DNA of 8,316 nt from an uncultured Sphingomonadaceae bacterium (lineage in GTDB: Bacteria > Pseudomonadota > Alphaproteobacteria > Sphingomonadales > Sphingomonadaceae). The stretch's first letter is position 1. Each line of letters opens with the position of its first letter. This document shows positions 1-7,353 of the stretch, in pieces. The notes beneath the pieces were generated by a model, which was given only the letters and a program-made list of their open reading frames with translations, had not been told where the DNA came from and made no database searches. Both the position numbers and the translations under genes were made by a program. The stretch spans positions 1 through 8,316 of the forward strand of contig CALLWN010000255.1 of assembly GCA_938016505.1 (NCBI GenBank), given 5' to 3'.

Positions 1-1636
1 AGAAGTTGGCGCCGAGATCGATGACCTCGATCCGGTCTTCGGCGTCGACGAAGGGCACTTCGTCGATCACGACGGTGAGCAGGATGATCCGCTCGTGGAG
101 CACCTGGTTGTGCTTCAGGTTGTGGAGGAGCGCCGGCGGCACGCCGCTTGCAGCCGATGTCATGAAGACGGCCGTGCCGGGCACGCGAACGGCGGCGCGC
201 GCGGCCGACTTGATGAAGATGTCGATCGGCATCGCGGCCTCCTTCATGCGCGTTTGCATGAGGAAGCGGCCGCGCGCCCAGGTGGTGAGCATGGTGAAGG
301 CGAGGAGACCGATGAGGAGCGGGAACCAGCCGCCTTCCGGGATCTTGGTGAGATTGGCCGCGAAATAGGCGCCATCGACCGACAGGAACAGGAGGATGGC
401 GCCGCCGGCAAGCCAGCGGTTCCATTTCCACACCTGGGTGACGAGAATCGCCGTCATCAGGGTCACGATCATCATCGTGCCGGCAACCGAGATGCCGTAG
501 GCGGCGGCGAGGTTCGACGACGAGCCGAAGGTGAGCACAAGGAGGATGACGAGGACCAGCAGGCCCCAGTTGATGAAGGGGATGTAGATCTGGCCCTCGG
601 CGCGCTCGGAGGTGTGGAGAATCCTGAGGCGCGGCAGGAAGCCAAGCTGGACCGCCTGGCGGGTGATCGAGAAGGCGCCCGAGATGACGGCCTGGCTGGC
701 GATGATGGTCGCGAGCATGGCAAGCAGCACGAGCGGCAGCCGGAGCGCCTCGGGCGCAAGCAGGAAGAAGGGGTTGCGGATGCTTGCCGGGTCGGCGAGC
801 AGCAGCGCGCCCTGGCCGAGATAGTTGAGCATGAGGGCCGGGAAGACGATCCAGGCCCAGGAGAAGGCGATCGGCCTGCGGCCGAAATGGCCCATGTCGG
901 CGTAGAGGGCCTCCGCCCCGGTCACGACCAGGAACACCGAGGACATGGCGAGGAAGGCGAAGAGGCCGTCGTTCAGGAAGAACTGCAGGGCGTGGTGAGG
1001 CGAGAGCGCCCGCAGGATGTCGGGCCGCTCGACGATGCTCATGGCGCCGAGCGTCGCGATGGTGGCGAAGTAGAACAGGGTGACGGGGCCGAACAGCGCC
1101 CCGACCCGGGCGGTGCCGCGGGCCTGGAACAGGAACAGGCCGACGATGATGGCCAGTGCGACCGGGAGCACCAGCGGCTGGAGCCGGGCCTCGACCACGG
1201 TCAGGCCCTCGACCGCCGAGAGCACCGAGATGGCGGGCGTGATGATGCTCTCGCCGACGAACAGCGAGGTGGCGAGCACGCCGAGCACGATGACAACGCC
1301 ATACCAGCGCTTGCCCTGGCCGTGGCGCATGAGCAGCGCCTGGAGCGCGATCGCGCCGCCCTCGCCCCGGTTGTCGGCCTTGAGGATGATGCCGACATAT
1401 TTCACCGTGACGATGAGGGTGAGTGTCCAGAAGACGAGGCTGATGACCCCGAAGATGTGGAAGCTGTCGACCGGGAGCGGGTGATGGCCGATGAAGGTCT
1501 CGCGCAGCGCGTAGAGCGGGCTGGTGCCGATGTCGCCATAGACGACCCCGAGCGCGCCGAGCATGAGCTTCGGCAGGCCATCCCGCTGGCCGGGGGCGTG
1601 GCCGGGGCTTCCGGCGGGCGCGTTCTGGCTGGTCAA
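1..1636 (-). CDS. kup: KUP-family potassium uptake transporter, C-terminus cut by window edge
   Basis: Inner-membrane low-affinity K+ uptake permease, a K+/H+ symporter in characterised members of the KUP/HAK/KT family. The minus-strand frame stays open for about 545 codons and runs off the left edge; family members are usually about 620-650 residues, so only the end of the cytoplasmic tail is missing. Diagnostic motifs are [14 protein letters not shown] near residues 31-44, [32 protein letters not shown], and many hydrophobic helices up to about residue 440. A more hydrophilic tail follows, with [20 protein letters not shown]. The chosen start is a TTG at 1636, the only reasonable start after the in-frame TGA about 25 bases upstream; it gives the usual short polar N-terminus. 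No clear Shine-Dalgarno precedes it. An ATG at 1564 would leave only six residues before the GDIGTSPLY motif, which looks too short. The gene lies 105 bases after the GST gene on the same strand. Its identity is secure; the start is uncertain. Confidence 0.95.
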   Translation of the reverse strand, partial: MTSQNAPAGSPGHAPGQRDGLPKLMLGALGVVYGDIGTSPLYALRETFIGHHPLPVDSFHIFGVISLVFWTLTLIVTVKYVGIILKADNRGEGGAIALQALLMRHGQGKRWYGVVIVLGVLATSLFVGESIITPAISVLSAVEGLTVVEARLQPLVLPVALAIIVGLFLFQARGTARVGALFGPVTLFYFATIATLGAMSIVERPDILRALSPHHALQFFLNDGLFAFLAMSSVFLVVTGAEALYADMGHFGRRPIAFSWAWIVFPALMLNYLGQGALLLADPASIRNPFFLLAPEALRLPLVLLAMLATIIASQAVISGAFSITRQAVQLGFLPRLRILHTSERAEGQIYIPFINWGLLVLVILLVLTFGSSSNLAAAYGISVAGTMMIVTLMTAILVTQVWKWNRWLAGGAILLFLSVDGAYFAANLTKIPEGGWFPLLIGLLAFTMLTTWARGRFLMQTRMKEAAMPIDIFIKSAARAAVRVPGTAVFMTSAASGVPPALLHNLKHNQVLHERIILLTVVIDEVPFVDAEDRIEVIDLGANF

Positions 1637-1741
1637 GCGCTCATACCGTGTTGCGGCGCGTCATGCCCCTCGACGACAGGCGGCGCGCCCTAGCACGGCC
1701 CCCGGTGCCGGGCAATGCGCCGCTGCTGTGCCATCCCTGTC

Positions 1742-2365
1742 TCAGGCGAAGCTGTAGGGCCCGCCGTTTTCGAGCGCGCGCGCATAGGCCGGGCGGGCCT
1801 GGAACCGGGCGACCCAGGCGGCGATTGCGGGGAAGCGGGGGAGAAGGCCCTGGACCTTGGCGATCTCGCCGAGGAAGCTCATCTGGATGTCGGCGCCGGT
1901 CAGCGTGTCGCCGACCAGCCAGTCGCGCCCGGCAAGCGCCTGGTCGATGAAGCCGAAGTGGTTGGCGGTCTCGCTCTCGATCCGCGGGTGAAGCGGCGCT
2001 CCGGCCTCGCCCAGGCGTGAGACATAGAGCCGGAGCATGACCGGCAGCATCGCCGAGCCCTCGGCATAGTGGAGCCACTGGACGTAACTGTCATGGGCCG
2101 GCGTGTCGGGCGCTGGCGCGAGCCGGCCCCCTCCCTTGCGGCGGATGATCGTCTCGATGATCGCGCCCGATTCGATGAGGGTCGCACCGTCCATCTCGAC
2201 GACCGGCGCCTTGCCGAGCGGGTGGACGGCGAGGAGCGAGGGCGGCGCGAGCCGGGTCTCGGGATCGCGGGCATGGTGGATGATCGCGTGGGGCAGCGCC
2301 AGTTCCTCGAGCAGCCAGAGGATCCGCTGCGAGCGGCTGTCGTTCAGGTGATGGACGGTGATCAT
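1742..2365 (-). CDS. Glutathione S-transferase family protein
   Basis: Complete 207-residue cytosolic GST-type protein, the usual length. The N-terminal thioredoxin-like domain (about 1-78) has LNDSRSQRILWLLEEL (7-22), with candidate catalytic serines 10 and 12. It also has HPLGKAPVVEMDG (48-60) with the cis-proline at P54, and the glutathione-binding E-S pair at 65-66 in IESGAI. The all-helical C-terminal domain (about 90-200) carries the folding motif around DWLVGDTLTGADI (148-160). Family members conjugate or reduce electrophiles and peroxides with glutathione; the substrate here cannot be told from sequence. The ATG at 2365 overlaps the stop of the upstream TPR gene in an ATGA, and a G-rich run about 8 bases upstream could serve as ribosome binding site. 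This makes it the last gene of the ccm run, probably translationally coupled. A role in cytochrome maturation is only speculation; it may simply share the transcript. Confidence 0.93.
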   Translation of the reverse strand: MITVHHLNDSRSQRILWLLEELALPHAIIHHARDPETRLAPPSLLAVHPLGKAPVVEMDGATLIESGAIIETIIRRKGGGRLAPAPDTPAHDSYVQWLHYAEGSAMLPVMLRLYVSRLGEAGAPLHPRIESETANHFGFIDQALAGRDWLVGDTLTGADIQMSFLGEIAKVQGLLPRFPAIAAWVARFQARPAYARALENGGPYSFA

Positions 2366-2982
2366 CGGCCTTGTCCCCCTGCCATTGGCGTGCCCATGCC
2401 CGGCGGCATGGCGCGTTCCCCGACGCCGAGCGCCACCATCGTCTCGGCTGCGCCGATCATCCGGGTGAGTTCCGCTTCCCACGGCGCACCCGGCGGCGTG
2501 ATGGCGGCGAGATCGCGCCACACCTCGAGCGCTTCCTTCGGCCGGCCGGCTTGGAGCCAGGCGAGGCCAAGGAAATAGCGCGGCGCCGGGTGGGTCGGAT
2601 CGAGCGCGGATGCCCGGTCGAAGGCGAGGCGCGCGGCCGGCACCACCTCGCCCTCGGCATGGGCGACGAGGGCGACCCCCTGCTGGACCCGGAGGCTGAC
2701 ATCCTGCGGCAGGGCTGCGGTTGCCATCTCCATCGCCTCGACCGCGCCGGCGGTGTCGCCGGCTGCGATCATCGCGTTGGAGAGCTGGATCCACGCGCCG
2801 ACGTCGCCGGGGTTTTCGAGCAGCGTCTCCCTTGCCTTCGCCCTTGCGTCGGCAACCTCCGGAGGCGTCGCAGGCGCCTGGGCTGGCGCTGCGGGAAGCG
2901 ACGGGCGGCCGTGGAAGGCGTAGCCGGCGGCACCTGCGGCGAGCGCCACGCCGACGGCCACGGCGGACAGGAGCCGGCTCAC
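2362..2982 (-). CDS. ccmI: Cytochrome c biogenesis TPR protein, short CcmI/NrfG-like
   Basis: A 206-residue protein with one N-terminal membrane segment (about 4-24), an Ala/Pro-rich linker (about 25-43) and a periplasmic helical domain. Three TPR-like units are visible: about 61-92 (GAWIQLSNAMIAAGDTAGAV), 96-130 ending in ASALDP, and 133-164 (YFLGLAWLQAGRPKEALEVW). It ends in a Gly/Met/Pro-rich tail. The pattern matches the C-terminal TPR half of E. coli CcmH, and NrfG/CycH/CcmI proteins, which hold the C-terminus of apocytochrome c and deliver it to the CcmF-CcmH ligation complex. It lacks the second N-terminal helix and cytoplasmic loop of Rhodobacter-type CcmI. The start is a GTG at 2982 that overlaps the ccmH stop as GTGA, with AGG about 10 bases upstream. 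Its own stop overlaps the GST start. The role is well supported by position between ccmH and the operon end; the symbol is used loosely for a truncated-type CcmI. Confidence 0.85.
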   Translation of the reverse strand: MSRLLSAVAVGVALAAGAAGYAFHGRPSLPAAPAQAPATPPEVADARAKARETLLENPGDVGAWIQLSNAMIAAGDTAGAVEAMEMATAALPQDVSLRVQQGVALVAHAEGEVVPAARLAFDRASALDPTHPAPRYFLGLAWLQAGRPKEALEVWRDLAAITPPGAPWEAELTRMIGAAETMVALGVGERAMPPGMGTPMAGGQGR

Positions 2983-3386
2983 CGGAACAGCCTGCGGGCG
3001 ACCAGAGCGCCGACGACGAGCGCGAGCGCGGGGACCGCCCAGAGCGCGAGCGTGTCGGGCCGGGCCGGCGGGCGGAAGCTGACCCAGTCGCCGTAGCGGG
3101 CGATCAGGTCGGCGCGGACGGACTCCGGCGGCTCGCCGGCGGCGATCCGGCTGCGGACCAGCGCCCGCATCGCCTCGGCCTGGTCGGCGTTGGAGTCGGC
3201 GATCGTCTGGTTCTGGCAGGTGAGGCAGCGAAGCTCGTGCATCAGCGCCATGGCACGCGCTTCCTGCACCGGGTCGGCGAGCGGGGTGGTCCCGAGCGCC
3301 GGGTCGACTGCGGGCGGCCCGGGCGGGCTCGCGCCTGCCGGGGCCGCCGCGAGCAGCAGGGCGACGGCGAGCTGTCGTGCGCTCAT
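2979..3386 (-). CDS. ccmH: Cytochrome c maturation thiol-disulfide protein CcmH
   Basis: A 135-residue CcmH/CycL-type protein. It has a signal peptide (hydrophobic about 6-17, likely cut near AGAS-P, 17-21), a compact periplasmic helical domain and one C-terminal membrane anchor (about 112-130) followed by a basic end. The signature LRCLTCQNQTIADSNA (52-67) holds the redox pair C54 and C57. RYGDWVSFRPP (97-107) is the second conserved family block. The protein keeps apocytochrome CXXCH thiols reduced, or resolves mixed disulfides, and works with CcmG and CcmF. It is the short single-domain form; the TPR half that is fused in E. coli CcmH is the separate next gene. I chose the ATG at 3386, which overlaps the ccmG stop as ATGA like several other junctions here. 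An ATG at 3392 adds two residues and sits 7 bases from a GAGG, so it is a real alternative. Confidence 0.95.
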   Translation of the reverse strand: MSARQLAVALLLAAAPAGASPPGPPAVDPALGTTPLADPVQEARAMALMHELRCLTCQNQTIADSNADQAEAMRALVRSRIAAGEPPESVRADLIARYGDWVSFRPPARPDTLALWAVPALALVVGALVARRLFR

Positions 3387-3904
3387 CGCCATTTCCGGGC
3401 CTCGGCGAGGATCTGGGCGACATGCTCGGGCCGGATCTCGCCCTGGTGCTGGAGGCGGATCACGCCGGCCCGGTCGACGAGGAAAGTCTCGGGCACGCCC
3501 GACGAGCCGAAGGCGATTGCGGCCTGGCCCTCTCGGTCGAGCCCGATCCGGCCGAACGGGTCGCCGTGGCGGACGAGGAAGCTCTCAATGTCCTCGGGCG
3601 AATCGCGAAGCGCAATGCCGTGGATGGGGAGGCCGGCGTCCGCCAGTGCCTTGAGCTGGGGCGCCTCGACCCGGCAGGGAAGGCACCAGCTGGCGAAGAA
3701 GTTGACCAGCACCGGGCCATTGCCGGCGATGTCGGCGGTGGCGAGCCCCGGCCGGTCGTCGAGGCCGGGAAGCGCGAAGGCGGGCACTGGCTTGCCGACC
3801 ATCGCCGAGCGGATGGTGGCCTGTTGGGGCCGGCCGAGGTTGAGGGCGAGGAAGACCCCGAGCGCGAGGAGCGCCAGAAGCGGCAGGAGGCGCGCCGGCG
3901 ACAC
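3383..3904 (-). CDS. ccmG: Thiol:disulfide interchange protein CcmG/DsbE
   Basis: A 173-residue membrane-anchored periplasmic thioredoxin, typical for the family. An N-terminal signal-anchor helix (about 5-23) is followed by a thioredoxin fold. The fold has GKPVPAFALPGLD (37-49), active site FFASWCLPCRVEAPQL (69-84) with C74 and C77, and GVPETFLVDRAGVI (136-149) containing the cis-proline P138. The acidic residues near the active site and the GVPETF block are typical of CcmG/DsbE/CycY rather than general DsbA-type oxidases. It passes reductant, supplied by CcdA or DsbD encoded elsewhere, to CcmH and apocytochrome c. The start is a GTG at 3904, four bases after the ccmF TAG; no ATG is available nearby in frame, and no clear ribosome binding site is visible, so translation probably continues from ccmF. 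The stop overlaps the ccmH start. Confidence 0.96.
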   Translation of the reverse strand: MSPARLLPLLALLALGVFLALNLGRPQQATIRSAMVGKPVPAFALPGLDDRPGLATADIAGNGPVLVNFFASWCLPCRVEAPQLKALADAGLPIHGIALRDSPEDIESFLVRHGDPFGRIGLDREGQAAIAFGSSGVPETFLVDRAGVIRLQHQGEIRPEHVAQILAEARKWR

Positions 3905-3908
3905 GAGG

Positions 3909-5861
3909 CTATTCGGCGGGCAGCGGCAGGGGCGCAGGCCCGGGCGCCGGCGCGGTGCGGCGGCGCCGGGCAAGCGCTGTGACCCTGAACGTGCCGCCGA
4001 GCGCGACCGCAGCGCCAGCGGCCATGAGCAGCGCCCCCCACCAGATGAAGTGGATGAGCGGCTTGACCCAGAAGTGGATCTGCCAGCGGCCCGAGCCATC
4101 GGGCTTGCCGAGCACGGCGTAGAGGTCGCCGGCGCGCCACATGGCGATCCCGGCCTCGGTCGTTTCCATCGGCGGGGAGGTGTAGGTGCGGGCCTGCGGG
4201 CGCAGCGTGGTGACGGGTGCGCCGTTCCGCCCGACGGCGAGGGTCGCCTCGAGCGCGGTCCAGTTGGGGCCGGCGCGCGGCGCGACCTCCTCGAGGGTGA
4301 CGGTGAAGCCCGCGACCTCGAACCCGTCGCCGACGGGAAGCGAGACCAGCGCCTCGCGCTGGAGGGCGCCACTCGCGGTGGCGCCAAGGATGGTGACTGC
4401 CACCCCGAGATGGGCGAGCGCGGTGCCGGCGCGGACGAAGGTGAGCCCGCGGCGCAGGAGAAGCTGGAGGCTGGCGATGCCGAGCCACGCGGCCGCAGCG
4501 AAGCCGAGGAGCGCCAGGAGGCCCGAGACGCCGAGGAGGGCGAGCGCGGCAGCGGCTGCCGCAGTGGCCGCGATGCCGGGGATGAGGAGACGGCGCGAAA
4601 GGCCGGTGGTGGTGCCGCGCTTCCAGGCGAGGAAGGGGGCGAGCCCCATCAGCACTGCGAGCAGGACGATGAGCGGCACGGTGGTCGCGTTGAAATAGGG
4701 CGGGCCGACCGAGATCTGGCGGCCGTTCCAGGCCTCGAGCGCCATCGGATAGAGGGTGCCGATGAAGACGATGGCAAGCAGCGCCATCATCAGGAGGTTG
4801 TTGACGACGAGGAAGCCTTCGCGGCTGGTCATGGCGAAGCGGGCGCCTTCGGCGACCTTCGGGGCGCGCAGCGCCCAGACGAGGAGCGCCCAGCCGGTCA
4901 GCCCGAGCAGGAGAAGGAGGAGGAAGAGCCCGCGGGTGGGATCGACCGCGAAGGCGTGGACCGAGGTGAGGAGGCCCGAGCGGACGATGAAGGTGCCGAG
5001 CATCGAGAGGGTGAAGCCGGCAATCGCCAGCATGAGGGTCCAGTTGCGCAGCGCATCGCGGGTCTCGAGCACGCGGATCGAGTGGAGGAGCGCGGTTGCC
5101 GCGAGCCAGGGCATGAGGGCGGCATTCTCGACCGGGTCCCAGAACCACCAGCCGCCCCAGCCGAGCTCGTAATAGGCCCACCAGGAGCCGAGCGCGATCC
5201 CCATGGTGAGGAAGGCCCAGGCGAGCGTGACCCACGGCCGGGTCGCCCTGGCCCAGGCCGGGCCGACCTTGCCGTCGAGGAGGGCTGCGACCGCGAGCGC
5301 GAAGGCGACGACGAGGCCGACATAGCCGACGTAGAGGGTCGGCGGGTGGAAGGCGAGGCCCGGGTCCTGCAGGAGCGGGTTCAACCCGAGCCCCTCGGGC
5401 GGGGCGGGGTCGAGCCGCTCGAACGGGTTGGAGGCGAACAGGAGAAAGGCGAGGAAGCCGAGCGCCACGATGCCGAGGCTGCCGAGCGCGCGCGCGCGGA
5501 AGGTTTCGCCGAGCGGCATGCGCGACAGCGCGACGCCAAGGCCGGCGACGCCGAGGATGAGCACCCAGAGCAGCATCGAGCCCTCGTGGTTCGCCCAGAC
5601 CCCGGTCAGCTTGTAGAGCAGCGGCTTTGCGGTGTGGCTGTTGGTGGCGACCAGCGAGACCGAGAAGTCGGAGACGAGGAAGGCGTGGCTCATCGCCGCG
5701 AAGGCGGCGATGAGGAGGAGGCCATGGGCGATCGCGGCCGGCCGGGCGAGGCCGACGAGCGCGGGGCGCAGCGGCGCTGCCGCCATGACGAGCGCGGCCC
5801 CGGCCGCCATCCACAGCGCGAGGTGGCCGAGTTCGGCGAGGCTCGGGAGCAGCGGGCTCAT
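3909..5861 (-). CDS. ccmF: Haem lyase subunit CcmF
   Basis: A 650-residue, highly hydrophobic polytopic membrane protein, matching the family's usual length of about 640-660. It is the core of the System I cytochrome c synthetase, taking haem from holo-CcmE and attaching it to the CXXCH site of apocytochrome c. The tryptophan-rich WWD domain reads GWGGWWFWDPVENAALMPWL at about 234-253. Other conserved blocks are VWANHEGSMLLWVLIL (88-103), FASNPFERL (142-150) and the FHPPTLYVGYVGLV region (171-184). Candidate haem-ligand histidines lie in these blocks and at residue 260. A large periplasmic region follows in the C-terminal third, before the final membrane helix (about 606-626). The ATG at 5861 overlaps the ccmE stop as ATGA, and no separate Shine-Dalgarno is obvious, so coupling is likely. 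No frame break or missing signature was seen. Confidence 0.98.
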   Translation of the reverse strand: MSPLLPSLAELGHLALWMAAGAALVMAAAPLRPALVGLARPAAIAHGLLLIAAFAAMSHAFLVSDFSVSLVATNSHTAKPLLYKLTGVWANHEGSMLLWVLILGVAGLGVALSRMPLGETFRARALGSLGIVALGFLAFLLFASNPFERLDPAPPEGLGLNPLLQDPGLAFHPPTLYVGYVGLVVAFALAVAALLDGKVGPAWARATRPWVTLAWAFLTMGIALGSWWAYYELGWGGWWFWDPVENAALMPWLAATALLHSIRVLETRDALRNWTLMLAIAGFTLSMLGTFIVRSGLLTSVHAFAVDPTRGLFLLLLLLGLTGWALLVWALRAPKVAEGARFAMTSREGFLVVNNLLMMALLAIVFIGTLYPMALEAWNGRQISVGPPYFNATTVPLIVLLAVLMGLAPFLAWKRGTTTGLSRRLLIPGIAATAAAAAALALLGVSGLLALLGFAAAAWLGIASLQLLLRRGLTFVRAGTALAHLGVAVTILGATASGALQREALVSLPVGDGFEVAGFTVTLEEVAPRAGPNWTALEATLAVGRNGAPVTTLRPQARTYTSPPMETTEAGIAMWRAGDLYAVLGKPDGSGRWQIHFWVKPLIHFIWWGALLMAAGAAVALGGTFRVTALARRRRTAPAPGPAPLPLPAE

Positions 5862-6346
5862 TCGGCGAGCGTCCGCGTTTCGTGAAGCGGGCCGGCAGCC
5901 CCGGTGGTTCCGGCCCGGGCGAGGCCCTTGGCGACTTCGGGCGGCATGTAATTCTCGTCGTGCTTGGCGAGCAGCTGCTCGGCAGCGAAGCCGCCGGGAC
6001 CGAGCCGGCCGGTTGCGACCACGCCCTGGCCCTCCCGGAACAGGTCGGGGACGATGCCGGTGTAGCGCACCGGGGTTTCGCGCGCGCCGTCGGTGACGGT
6101 GAAGGCGAGCGTGAGGCCATCATCCTCGCGGGTGACGGACCCCTCCTTGACGAGGCCGCCGAGCCGGATCCGGGCGCCGGGCGCGGGCGGGTTGCGGGCA
6201 AGATCGGAGGGGGCGTAGAAGAAGGTGGCTTCCTTCTCGAGCGCGGGGATGGCGATGAGCCCGGCGCCGATGACGGCGACGAGGGCGAGTCCTGCCAGCA
6301 CGAGCCGCTGGCGCCGGGGTGCCGGGGAAGCCGGGGCGCGTGCCAT
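5858..6346 (-). CDS. ccmE: Periplasmic haem chaperone CcmE
   Basis: A 162-residue membrane-anchored chaperone, typical length about 150-165. A short basic cytoplasmic N-terminus and one membrane helix (about 14-34) precede an OB-fold beta barrel (about 40-130) with RIRLGGLVKEGSV (59-71) and VRYTGIVPDLFREGQGVV (93-110). The signature LAKHDENYMPPEV (126-138) contains H129, the residue that binds the haem vinyl group covalently, and Y133, the axial ligand. The tail after about 140 is Gly/Ala-rich and flexible. It receives haem through CcmC, released by CcmAB, and hands it to CcmF. The ATG follows the ccmD TAG directly, and a Shine-Dalgarno-like GGGAGGAG (6350-6357) lies inside the last codons of ccmD. 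The stop overlaps the ccmF start. Confidence 0.98.
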   Translation of the reverse strand: MARAPASPAPRRQRLVLAGLALVAVIGAGLIAIPALEKEATFFYAPSDLARNPPAPGARIRLGGLVKEGSVTREDDGLTLAFTVTDGARETPVRYTGIVPDLFREGQGVVATGRLGPGGFAAEQLLAKHDENYMPPEVAKGLARAGTTGAAGPLHETRTLAE

Positions 6347-6457
6347 CTACTCCTCCCGCTCGGCGCGGCGCATCCGCGCCCACGACGCAAACGCCAGCCC
6401 GCCAATGACGAACGCGGTGACGAGATAGGCGGCGAGGATGAACGGGAGGTGATTCAT
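6347..6457 (-). CDS. ccmD: Haem exporter accessory protein CcmD
   Basis: A 36-residue ORF encoding a single-helix membrane protein: a short N-terminus MNHLPF, a hydrophobic helix (about 5-25) with a central YLVTAFVIGGLAFASW, and a charged, arginine- and glutamate-rich cytoplasmic tail. This is the standard CcmD layout. CcmD helps release holo-CcmE from the CcmABC complex. The identity rests on this architecture plus its position between ccmC and ccmE. The start ATG at 6457 lies 10 bases after the ccmC stop with no clear Shine-Dalgarno, and its stop touches the ccmE start codon. It is shorter than E. coli CcmD (about 69 residues) but within the range of alphaproteobacterial versions. Confidence 0.9.
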   Translation of the reverse strand: MNHLPFILAAYLVTAFVIGGLAFASWARMRRAEREE

Positions 6458-6467
6458 GGCCCCGGGT

Positions 6468-7220
6468 TCAGCCGGCGAGTGCCGCGCGGCGCAGATTGCG
6501 CATGGCCCGCTTCTGCTCGGCGATGAGGGCGCGCATCCGCATGAGGACGATGGCTGCGAACAGGAGCGCAAAGCCGGTCGCCGAGAGGAGGAGCGGCTGC
6601 AGCATGTCGGGGTGGATGGTGGCGCCCGAGAGGCGGATGCTGGCCGGCTGGTGGAGGGTGTTCCACCACTCCACGCTGAACTTGATGACCGGGAGGTTGA
6701 TGACGCCGAGGATCGCGAGGATTCCGGCGGCCCTGGCGCCGCGCATCCGGTCATCGAAGGCATGGATGAGGGCGATGACGCCTAGATAGAGCAGGAAGAG
6801 CACCAGCATCGAGGTGAGGCGCCCGTCCCAGACCCACCAGGTGCCCCAGGTGGGCCGGCCCCAGATCGAGCCGGTGACGAGGCAGACCGCCGCAAACGCC
6901 GCGCCGACCGGGGCGAGCGCGCGGACCGAGAGGTCGGCGAGCGGGTGGCGCCAGATGCGCGCGGCAAGCGCTGCGATGGCCATGCCGAGATAGCCGCCGA
7001 GCGCGAGCCAGGCTGACGGCACGTGGACATACATGATCCGGACCGAGTCGCCCTGCAGATAGTCGGGCGGGGCGACGAACAGGCCCATGCCGAGACCGAC
7101 GGCGAGAAACCCGAGCGCTGCCGCGACGAGCCATGGCCAGAGCTGGCCCGAAAACCGCTGGAACCGGTGGGGGTTGGCGAGATCGTGCCAGCGGGTGGCG
7201 GGCGGCGCTGCAGGCTCCAT
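6468..7220 (-). CDS. ccmC: Haem exporter/CcmE haem-loading protein CcmC
   Basis: A 250-residue membrane protein with six predicted hydrophobic helices, typical length about 240-250. It positions haem in the periplasm and catalyses its attachment to CcmE. The WWD domain reads WGRPTWGTWWVWDGRLTSML (120-139). The two conserved haem-ligand histidines are H66 in YVHVPSAW and H190 in WWNTLHQP; they correspond to His60 and His184 of E. coli CcmC. A cytoplasmic basic tail ends the protein. The ATG at 7220 is preceded by an in-frame TAG nearby and only a weak G-rich ribosome binding site. Unlike the usual arrangement, it is not next to ccmB: a small unrecognised gene and 133 bases containing a tandem repeat lie upstream. 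Ten bases separate it from ccmD. Confidence 0.98.
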   Translation of the reverse strand: MEPAAPPATRWHDLANPHRFQRFSGQLWPWLVAAALGFLAVGLGMGLFVAPPDYLQGDSVRIMYVHVPSAWLALGGYLGMAIAALAARIWRHPLADLSVRALAPVGAAFAAVCLVTGSIWGRPTWGTWWVWDGRLTSMLVLFLLYLGVIALIHAFDDRMRGARAAGILAILGVINLPVIKFSVEWWNTLHQPASIRLSGATIHPDMLQPLLLSATGFALLFAAIVLMRMRALIAEQKRAMRNLRRAALAG

Positions 7221-7270
7221 GCCGCCCGTCTAGCAGCAGCGCAGGGCGCCTGTCAGCATCCTCCCGTGCC

Positions 7271-7330
7271 GCACCGCTATCAGCCGCACCGCTATCAGCC
7301 GCACCGCTATCAGCCGCACCGCTGTCAGTT
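7271..7330. repeat. 15-bp tandem repeat, three perfect copies and one degenerate
   Basis: The unit gcaccgctatcagcc (plus strand) occurs exactly at 7271-7285, 7286-7300 and 7301-7315. A fourth copy at 7316-7330 differs at three positions (gcaccgctgtcagtt). Its core CTRTCAG also appears once outside the array at 7250-7256. The array fills much of the 133-base gap between the stop of the small unrecognised gene and the ccmC start. Read on the coding strand, each unit carries TGA and TAG stops in one frame, so it is not an obvious extension of either neighbour. The 15-bp period does not match whole helical turns, which argues somewhat against cooperative protein-binding sites. A slippage-derived minisatellite is the simplest reading; a role in transcript processing or regulation is unproven. 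Confidence 0.95.
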
Positions 7331-7353
7331 GCCGCTGCCGGCTGCGGCCCGCC

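Noticed and set aside
95..1693. A 532-codon plus-strand frame in the left part of the window
   Set aside because: It is antisense to kup, whose minus-strand frame is continuous and shows conserved KUP motifs. The plus-strand product is highly charged and resembles no protein I know.
1701..1712. Inverted repeat cccgg-tg-ccggg between the GST gene and kup as a terminator
   Set aside because: The loop would be only two bases, the stem five, and there is no following T-run, so an intrinsic terminator is not supported.
2721..5885. A very long plus-strand open frame of about 1054 codons opposite ccmI-ccmF
   Set aside because: Its composition is dominated by Arg, Glu, Gly and Asp with no domain, and it lies exactly antisense to well-recognised ccm genes. 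It is a by-product of high GC at third codon positions.
3460..6405. A 981-codon minus-strand frame overlapping ccmG, ccmF and ccmE
   Set aside because: It is an alternate frame of genuine genes. The translation is Arg/Pro/Ser-rich low-complexity sequence, while the other frame gives clear CcmE, CcmF and CcmG signatures.
7331..7348. Imperfect inverted repeat gccgc...gcggc just after the small gene's stop as a terminator
   Set aside because: The stem is only five base pairs and there is no T-run. Such GC-rich near-palindromes are common by chance here.
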